NCBI RefSeq assembly: GCF_020905345.1
Contig: NZ_JAJJMO010000001.1
Coordinates: forward strand, 2,666,001 to 2,730,000
DNA from: Flavobacterium pisciphilum
Lineage (GTDB): Bacteria; Bacteroidota; Bacteroidia; Flavobacteriales; Flavobacteriaceae
Direction: 5' to 3'
Length of the DNA stretch: 64,000 nt
Position numbers and translations under genes: made by a program. The notes under the pieces were generated by a model. That model was given only the letters and a program-made list of their open reading frames with translations. It made no database searches and was not told the origin of the DNA. Numbering within the stretch: the stretch's first letter is position 1; every line of letters begins with the position of its first letter. Shown here in pieces: positions 58,897-64,000 of the stretch.

Positions 58897-60009
58897 ATGG
58901 GTTTTAAAAAACAAATACGCTTTATACACAAATGGCTCGGATTAACTTCTGGGCTTATTGTCTTTATTGTAAGCATCACAGGTTGTATCTTTTGCTTTCA
59001 CGATGAAATAAAAGACATCACTCGTAAAGAGTGGCGATTGGTAGAACCTCAAAACAAACCATTCATGCTACCTTCTGTTTTACAACAAAAGGCTAAAGAG
59101 ATTCTTCCGCACAATAAATCGAGTATGGTTTCTTTTTACGGAAAAAACCGTTCTGCTATTGTTTACACTTATTCTGACACCGAAAACTTATACCTTTATT
59201 TCAATCCATATACTGGAGAATATCTAAAAACAGAAAACCCTGAAACCGACTTTTTCATTATCGTCGAACACATACATCTGTATTTGCTACTCCCCGACTA
59301 TATCGGTAAACATATTATAGGTGGTGCTACTATTATCTTTATATTTCTTTTAATCACAGGAATCATCCAATGGTGGCCTAAACGCAAAAGTGATATCAAA
59401 CGTAGCTTTAGTGTAAAATGGTCTGCTAAATGGCGTCGTGTTAACTATGACTGGCATCAAACCTCTGGATTATATATTTCGATAATCATTGCGATAATTG
59501 CCATAACAGGTTTAACCTTTACTTACGAATGGGTTGGCGATGGAATTTACAAAACCTTTAATTTGGGAGGGAATAAAGCTTTAGAGACAAAGGTTCCCGT
59601 AATTGACACTACAAAGTTTGACATCAATACTTTTGCAGCTATAGATCGTGCCTTTGTACAAACCATGAAACAAAAACCAGAATCTGAAATGTTTTATGTA
59701 ACGATTCCACAACAAAAAGGCGATATCATAAATACAGGTGCTTACCCACACTCGCTGCGATACGACAATCAAAGCAATTATTATTTTCATCCTTATGATG
59801 GCGAATTAATACAAAGCGATCCTTTTGAGAAAAAGAGTTTGGGATTACAGGTCGTTGAAATGAATTATGGTATCCATACTGGACAAATTCTAGATTTACC
59901 AGGAAAGATAATCGCTTTTATAGCTAGTCTAATAGCGGCAGCCTTACCCGTATCTGGATTCATCATTTGGTACGGACGAAATAAAAAAAGTAAGCCTTCA
60001 AAAAAATAG
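58897..60009 (+). CDS. PepSY-domain inner-membrane protein (PiuB-like)
   Basis: 370 residues. It opens with FIHKWLGLTSGLIVFIVSIT and CIFCFHDEIKDITR, the PepSY_TM pattern, then FIIVEHIHLYLLLP, IIGGATIIFIFLLITGIIQWW and WHQTSGLYISIIIAIIAITG. The helices carry His residues (HKW, HIH, DWHQ) that could bind haem, as in PepSY reductases. It has its own promoter with the candidate operator. It complements the longer PepSY protein upstream. It ends before a bidirectional hairpin. Confidence 0.88.
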   Translation: MGFKKQIRFIHKWLGLTSGLIVFIVSITGCIFCFHDEIKDITRKEWRLVEPQNKPFMLPSVLQQKAKEILPHNKSSMVSFYGKNRSAIVYTYSDTENLYLYFNPYTGEYLKTENPETDFFIIVEHIHLYLLLPDYIGKHIIGGATIIFIFLLITGIIQWWPKRKSDIKRSFSVKWSAKWRRVNYDWHQTSGLYISIIIAIIAITGLTFTYEWVGDGIYKTFNLGGNKALETKVPVIDTTKFDINTFAAIDRAFVQTMKQKPESEMFYVTIPQQKGDIINTGAYPHSLRYDNQSNYYFHPYDGELIQSDPFEKKSLGLQVVEMNYGIHTGQILDLPGKIIAFIASLIAAALPVSGFIIWYGRNKKSKPSKK

Positions 60010-60013
60010 GCAC

Positions 60014-60047
60014 AAAAAAAAGGTTGTTCAGATGAACAACCTTTTTT
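60014..60047. terminator. Bidirectional terminator
   Basis: AAAAAAAGGTTGTTCA / TGAACAACCTTTTTT with a two-base loop between convergent PepSY and MORN-type genes; T-runs on both strands. Confidence 0.9.
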
Positions 60048-60064
60048 GGTTTTATAATTTAGTC

Positions 60065-60412
60065 TTAGTTTCTGTTTGCAAGTGCATCTTGTTTCCAGTT
60101 TTTAACAGAAGCTACACGACTGTCAGAATAATCTACTTCACTAAGATTAGATCCATTCCAGAAAAACCATTTACCTGTTTTTTCTCCATTCGCATACAAT
60201 CCTGTAGATTTTTTATTTCCATTTTCATCAAATGCAACCCAGACACCGTCTAATTTACCGTCTTTAAAAAAACCTTCTTGTTGAACTTTACCATTATCAT
60301 AGTAATAAGTAGCTTTTACTTTATGTCCAACAGCTTCCAAAACTGGTTTAGTTTCTTGTGCAACTAAAATTCCAGAGAACAATATTGCAACTAAAATCAC
60401 ACACTTTTTCAT
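60065..60412 (-). CDS. Exported MORN-repeat protein (YwqK-like)
   Basis: 115 residues from the ATG at 60412; a promoter box at 60446-60453 lies just upstream, so an earlier ATG (60448) is rejected. A signal peptide (MKKCVILVAILFSGILVAQ) is followed by MORN-variant repeats: YYYDNGKVQQEGFFKDGKLD, WVAFDENGNKKSTGLYANGE and KTGKWFFWN. MORN-type proteins occur as YwqK-family antitoxin-like and surface proteins. It is probably periplasmic; its function is unknown. Confidence 0.82.
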   Translation of the reverse strand: MKKCVILVAILFSGILVAQETKPVLEAVGHKVKATYYYDNGKVQQEGFFKDGKLDGVWVAFDENGNKKSTGLYANGEKTGKWFFWNGSNLSEVDYSDSRVASVKNWKQDALANRN

Positions 60413-60445
60413 ATCTTTAGTTATTAATGTTTTAAAATCTATAAA

Positions 60446-60453
60446 CAAATATA
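60446..60453 (-). promoter_or_regulatory. Bacteroidetes -7 box of the MORN gene
   Basis: On the minus strand reads TATATTTG, 33 bp before the chosen ATG. It excludes the in-frame ATG at 60448. Confidence 0.6.
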
Positions 60454-60588
60454 ACTAATACTTTACATTAAAAAAACTTTTACTTAACAATTTGGTAACA
60501 TTGAGTAAAAACTTAACATTGGAAATCAAAAGTGTGTCTAAAAACAATACTACTCAATGTATCAACACATTACGAATTAATACGATTT

Positions 60589-61581
60589 TTAATTCAATAA
60601 TTTATCAATCGTAGCATTAAGTTCTGGCGAAGAAGGTCTTGGAGCATCAGCATTGACAACATTTCCTGCTGGATCAATCAAGATAAATCTAGGAATTCCA
60701 GTTACGCCATAACTTACAACAAAATCAGACTCCCAATCCTTATCAGCAAACAATTGAGTTCCTCCTAGTTTTTTATCATTTACGAACTTTTTCCATTTTT
60801 CGTAATCTTTAAATTTATCAATTGATATACTTACGAATTCAATGTTCTTACCATGATATTTCTCTTCTGCTTTTTGCAAGAAAGGAATTTCAGCTCTACA
60901 AGGTGCACACCAAGTTGCCCAAAGGTCGATATAAACATATTTCCCTTTTAGATCAGAAAGCTTAGTTTTACCTCCTTTATGATTTTCAAAATCAAAAGTT
61001 GGAGAAGCTTTACCATTCAATTTTTTCATTTTAGCAGTACTCTCATAACTTCTTTCAGCATAAGCTTTAGACTTTTCGAATGATTTTTTTACTGCTTCTT
61101 TAAATTCAGGATCAAAATCACCTTTTTCGATATTTGCTATATCCGTTTTTACCTTTGTATCCAAAAGATTTGCAAACTCAACCGCTTCTTTTGAAAAAGC
61201 TTCTTCTTGAAATTTCTCATCTCTCAATGCTACTTGAGCTAAAAAATTACTTTCATTACTTCCTTTTCCTTTGTAAACAATTGTTTCATCAAATTGTTTA
61301 GCATCCATTGTTAAGTTAATATCCGAACCCGGTTTTAAGTAAAGGCTTGAAGCCTCAGTTCCATCTGTAAATTGATAAAATCCTTTTGGCGCATCAAATG
61401 TTGCTGCAAAAGTTTCTTTTTTATCAATTGGAATCACCTGCTTGAAATTATTCGCCCCTCTAATAACAAGAGTATCGCTATTTCTATTACTGATTTTAGC
61501 AGTGAATTTAATTTTGCTTGCATTGCCCTGTGCAAAAGTCACACCAACTGAAAACAATAGCAAAAAGATCATTTTTTTCAT
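60589..61581 (-). CDS. TlpA-like thiol-disulfide oxidoreductase, exported
   Basis: 330 residues from the ATG at 61581, chosen since it begins the signal peptide (MKKMIFLLLFSVGVTFAQ) whereas an upstream ATG adds 12 non-signal residues. An N-terminal beta domain (residues 20-115), a helical linker and a thioredoxin fold follow, with WATWCAPCRAE (Cys225, Cys228) and ITGIPRFILIDPAGNV-like cis-Pro loop GVTGIPRF. It reduces or oxidises periplasmic thiols, in the style of TlpA/ResA. It is divergent from aspS. Confidence 0.9.
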   Translation of the reverse strand: MKKMIFLLLFSVGVTFAQGNASKIKFTAKISNRNSDTLVIRGANNFKQVIPIDKKETFAATFDAPKGFYQFTDGTEASSLYLKPGSDINLTMDAKQFDETIVYKGKGSNESNFLAQVALRDEKFQEEAFSKEAVEFANLLDTKVKTDIANIEKGDFDPEFKEAVKKSFEKSKAYAERSYESTAKMKKLNGKASPTFDFENHKGGKTKLSDLKGKYVYIDLWATWCAPCRAEIPFLQKAEEKYHGKNIEFVSISIDKFKDYEKWKKFVNDKKLGGTQLFADKDWESDFVVSYGVTGIPRFILIDPAGNVVNADAPRPSSPELNATIDKLLN

Positions 61582-61696
61582 ATATATAATTTGTTTAGTT
61601 GAAGTAAAAATAATCATTTAAATAAATCAAAATAAAAAATAATTCAGATGAACAGCATTAAACATTAGAAAACTAGACTTATTTAATTTTTGTGTT

Positions 61697-61704
61697 TACT
61701 TTTG
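61697..61704 (+). promoter_or_regulatory. Bacteroidetes -7 box of aspS
   Basis: TACTTTTG, 19 bp before the chosen ATG (61723). An in-frame ATG at 61690 lies upstream of it and is rejected. Confidence 0.65.
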
Positions 61705-61722
61705 CAGTCTAAAATTTGGATC

Positions 61723-63480
61723 ATGTATAGAAGTCATAATTGTGGCGAATTAAACGCCTCACACATTAATACAGAAGTTACACTAGCGGGCTGGGTTCAG
61801 AAATCGCGTGATAAGGGATTTATGAATTGGGTTGATTTACGCGACCGTTATGGAATCACACAACTTATTTTCGACGAAAGTCGTAGCGATAAAACCGTTT
61901 TTGAAACAGCAAAAACTCTTGGAAGAGAATTTGTTATTCAAGTAAAAGGAATTGTTATTGAGCGTGAAGACAAGAACAAGAATAAAAACATGATTACTGG
62001 TGACATCGAAATTTTAGTTACCGAATTGACTATCCTTAACGCAGCTTTGACTCCTCCTTTTACAATAGAGGATGAAACTGACGGTGGAGAAGATATCCGA
62101 ATGAAATATCGTTACCTTGATATTCGTCGTAATCCAGTAAAAAATAGCTTGCTATTCCGTCACAAAGTGGCAATGGAAGTTCGTAAGTACTTATCTGATT
62201 TGGATTTCTGCGAAGTAGAGACTCCTTATTTAATTAAATCGACTCCAGAGGGAGCAAGAGATTTCGTTGTACCAAGCCGTATGAACGAAGGTCAGTTTTA
62301 TGCTTTACCACAATCACCACAAACTTTCAAACAATTATTGATGGTTGGTGGAATGGATAAGTACTTCCAAATTGTAAAATGTTTCCGTGACGAAGATTTG
62401 CGTGCTGACCGTCAGCCAGAGTTTACACAAATCGATTGCGAAATGGCATTTGTTGAACAAGAAGACATCTTGAATGTTTTTGAAGGATTGACTAGACATT
62501 TACTAAAAGAAATAAAAGGCATCGACGTAGATAAATTCCCAAGAATTACCTACGATTATGCTATGAAGACATACGGAAATGATAAGCCAGACATCCGTTT
62601 TGGAATGGAGTTTGGTGAATTAAACGAATTTGCACAACACAAAGAATTCCCAGTATTCAATGCTGCTGAATTGGTTGTGGGAATTGCTGTTCCTGGCGCA
62701 GGAAACTATACTCGTAAAGAAATTGACGGGTTAATTGACTGGGTTAAACGTCCACAAGTAGGTGCATCTGGAATGGTGTATGCTAAATGTAATGACGATG
62801 GAACATTCAAATCATCTGTAGATAAGTTTTATGACCAAGAAGATTTAACGAATTGGGCAAAAGCTACAGGAGCAAAACCGGGCGACATGATTTTTGTACT
62901 TTCTGGTCCAGCTAATAAAACACGTGGTCAATTAAGTGCTTTACGTATGGAATTGGCAACTCGTTTAGGATTACGTAAACCAGAAGAGTTTGCTCCACTA
63001 TGGGTAGTTGACTTCCCATTATTGGAATTAGACGAAGAAACGGGTCGTTACCATGCGATGCACCACCCATTTACATCACCTAAACCAGAAGATATGCAGT
63101 TATTAGAAACCGAGCCTGGAAAAGTTCGTGCTAATGCATACGATATGGTTCTTAACGGTAATGAAATTGGAGGAGGTTCTATTCGTATTCACGATAAAGC
63201 AACGCAACAATTAATGTTTAAATACCTTGGTTTTACTGAAGAGGAAGCTAAAGCACAATTTGGATTTTTGATGGATGCATTCCAATTTGGAGCTCCACCA
63301 CACGGAGGATTGGCATTTGGGCTAGACCGATTGGTAGCTATACTAGGTGGACAAGAGACGATTAGAGATTTTATAGCATTCCCTAAAAACAATTCAGGTC
63401 GTGATGTTATGATTGATGCTCCTGCTGCAATAGACGCTTTACAATTAAAAGAATTACATATCAAAATTGAGGCAATATAA
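61723..63480 (+). CDS. aspS: Aspartyl-tRNA synthetase
   Basis: 585 residues, the bacterial-type length. It begins with the anticodon-binding OB domain ([38 protein letters not shown]) and continues with class II motifs: [40 protein letters not shown] (motif 2) and the long bacterial insertion, then [20 protein letters not shown] (motif 3). It charges tRNA-Asp. The chosen start follows the TACTTTTG box; the gene is monocistronic and essential. Confidence 0.97.
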   Translation: MYRSHNCGELNASHINTEVTLAGWVQKSRDKGFMNWVDLRDRYGITQLIFDESRSDKTVFETAKTLGREFVIQVKGIVIEREDKNKNKNMITGDIEILVTELTILNAALTPPFTIEDETDGGEDIRMKYRYLDIRRNPVKNSLLFRHKVAMEVRKYLSDLDFCEVETPYLIKSTPEGARDFVVPSRMNEGQFYALPQSPQTFKQLLMVGGMDKYFQIVKCFRDEDLRADRQPEFTQIDCEMAFVEQEDILNVFEGLTRHLLKEIKGIDVDKFPRITYDYAMKTYGNDKPDIRFGMEFGELNEFAQHKEFPVFNAAELVVGIAVPGAGNYTRKEIDGLIDWVKRPQVGASGMVYAKCNDDGTFKSSVDKFYDQEDLTNWAKATGAKPGDMIFVLSGPANKTRGQLSALRMELATRLGLRKPEEFAPLWVVDFPLLELDEETGRYHAMHHPFTSPKPEDMQLLETEPGKVRANAYDMVLNGNEIGGGSIRIHDKATQQLMFKYLGFTEEEAKAQFGFLMDAFQFGAPPHGGLAFGLDRLVAILGGQETIRDFIAFPKNNSGRDVMIDAPAAIDALQLKELHIKIEAI

Positions 63481-63530
63481 CAAGTGAAAACACTGTAAAT
63501 CAATATTTTTTATAAAAAATTAACAGTTTG

Positions 63531-63563
63531 TTGTCTTTTGTATTATTTTATATCTTACATTTG
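63531..63563 (+). promoter_or_regulatory. Promoter of the cold-shock gene
   Basis: TTG (63531-63533), 22 bp, TACATTTG (63556-63563), 29 bp before the ATG at 63593. Confidence 0.65.
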
Positions 63564-63592
63564 CCTCATTATAAATTATTATTACTATTACA

Positions 63593-63787
63593 ATGCGTAC
63601 AGGTACAGTTAAATTTTTCAATGAGTCTAAAGGTTACGGGTTCATTACAGACGAAGAAACAGGAAAAGACATTTTCGTTCATGCATCAGGAATCAACGCG
63701 GAAGAATTACGCGAAGGTGATAGAGTAAGCTACGAAGAAGAAGAAGGAAGAAAAGGGAAAGTTGCTGCTAAAGTTGCAGTAATCTAA
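63593..63787 (+). CDS. Cold-shock protein (CspA family)
   Basis: 64 residues, a single cold-shock domain: TGTVKFFNESKGYGFITDEE with RNP1 (KGYGFI) and DIFVHASGI (RNP2). The protein binds single-stranded RNA or DNA and acts as an RNA chaperone. The gene has its own promoter and a terminator 44 bp after its stop. It is short for the family, but both RNA-binding motifs are intact. Confidence 0.96.
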   Translation: MRTGTVKFFNESKGYGFITDEETGKDIFVHASGINAEELREGDRVSYEEEEGRKGKVAAKVAVI

Positions 63788-63830
63788 GCATAAAAATATA
63801 GCAATTTATTTTTTTTGCCACCGAATGCTT

Positions 63831-63868
63831 AAAAGCGTTTCGATTAATTTCGAAACGCTTTTTTTTTA
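63831..63868 (+). terminator. Terminator of the cold-shock gene
   Basis: AAGCGTTTCG / CGAAACGCTT 10-bp stem with an 8-nt loop and a T-run, 44 bp after the stop. The remaining 132 bp to the window end are AT-rich with no clear gene. Confidence 0.85.
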
Positions 63869-64000
63869 AGCTATTTCTTAAAAAAATTCGTAAAATTAGT
63901 ATTGTTATTTATAATCAATAAAAATTACCCTATATCTACATTTCAAAACCTACTTAAATCATTTTTTAACTTGTGATTTACATACTTGAGGGCTATCTTT

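Noticed and set aside
63528..63728. Open frame overlapping the cold-shock gene
   Set aside because: It is a shifted frame over the cold-shock coding sequence with no domain.

Overview
The window is a chromosomal segment of a Flavobacteriaceae bacterium, most likely Flavobacterium. The evidence is low GC, many TAnnTTTG promoter boxes with TTG-like -33 elements, A-rich leaders instead of strong Shine-Dalgarno sites, a type IX secretion (T9SS) sorting domain, SprB-like repeats, lipoproteins, TonB-dependent uptake, a CHAT/TPR protein beside an ECF sigma factor, and the sucA/sucB pair. There is no phage, transposase or CRISPR array. The genus is inferred from these traits, not from a database match.

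Layout. 1-1225: the tail of a PhzF-like gene and an arylamine N-acetyltransferase. 1271-7460 (minus strand): a tight seven-gene operon of SAM decarboxylase, DUF4178 protein, a 59-residue membrane peptide, DUF350 protein, membrane-fused spermidine-synthase-like enzyme, Tat-type FAD oxidoreductase and a polytopic protein with histidine motifs. It looks like a membrane-linked polyamine or aminopropyl-transfer system. 7709-11347: isochorismatase-like hydrolase, AraC regulator, nitrilase-superfamily enzyme, GNAT and a hypothetical. 11441-17071 (minus strand): two small exported or lipoprotein genes, then an array of six gene-plus-repeat units. Each gene ends at or near a ~130-bp imperfect palindrome with GCTAAC/GTTAGC ends, resembling integron cassettes with attC sites but with no integrase in view. 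17207-27021: lipoprotein, tRNA-Ser(GGA), LysR/MFS pair, asparaginase, acyltransferase, TatD, S41 peptidase, Crp-like regulator, outer-membrane protein and DoxX.

27098-36869 is a second accessory block: an ECF sigma factor with a TPR-bearing anti-sigma-like partner, a small membrane protein, two lipoproteins sharing a 65-bp leader, a PKD/outer-membrane protein, a CHAT-TPR protein, a retropepsin-like protease and a papain-like lipoprotein. The motif AAGGGGGTAACAATTAT precedes three of these genes. 37075-39537: a hypothetical and a T9SS-secreted SprB-repeat protein. 39664-43822: sucB and sucA, separated by one of two copies of a ~78-bp interspersed hairpin repeat. 43938-46756: a beta-barrel protein, a frameshifted small gene, two hypotheticals and a polyprenyl synthetase.

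46966-53793 is an export operon (YceI, TetR, TolC, adaptor, RND pump). 54008-60009 is an iron-uptake block (TonB siderophore receptor, two small membrane proteins, two PepSY proteins) whose two promoters share CAATTCTAAATAA near the start of transcription, a candidate repressor operator. 60065-63787 holds a MORN-type exported protein, a TlpA-like thioredoxin, aspS and a cold-shock protein.

All functions are read from motifs and context. No search or folding programme was run.
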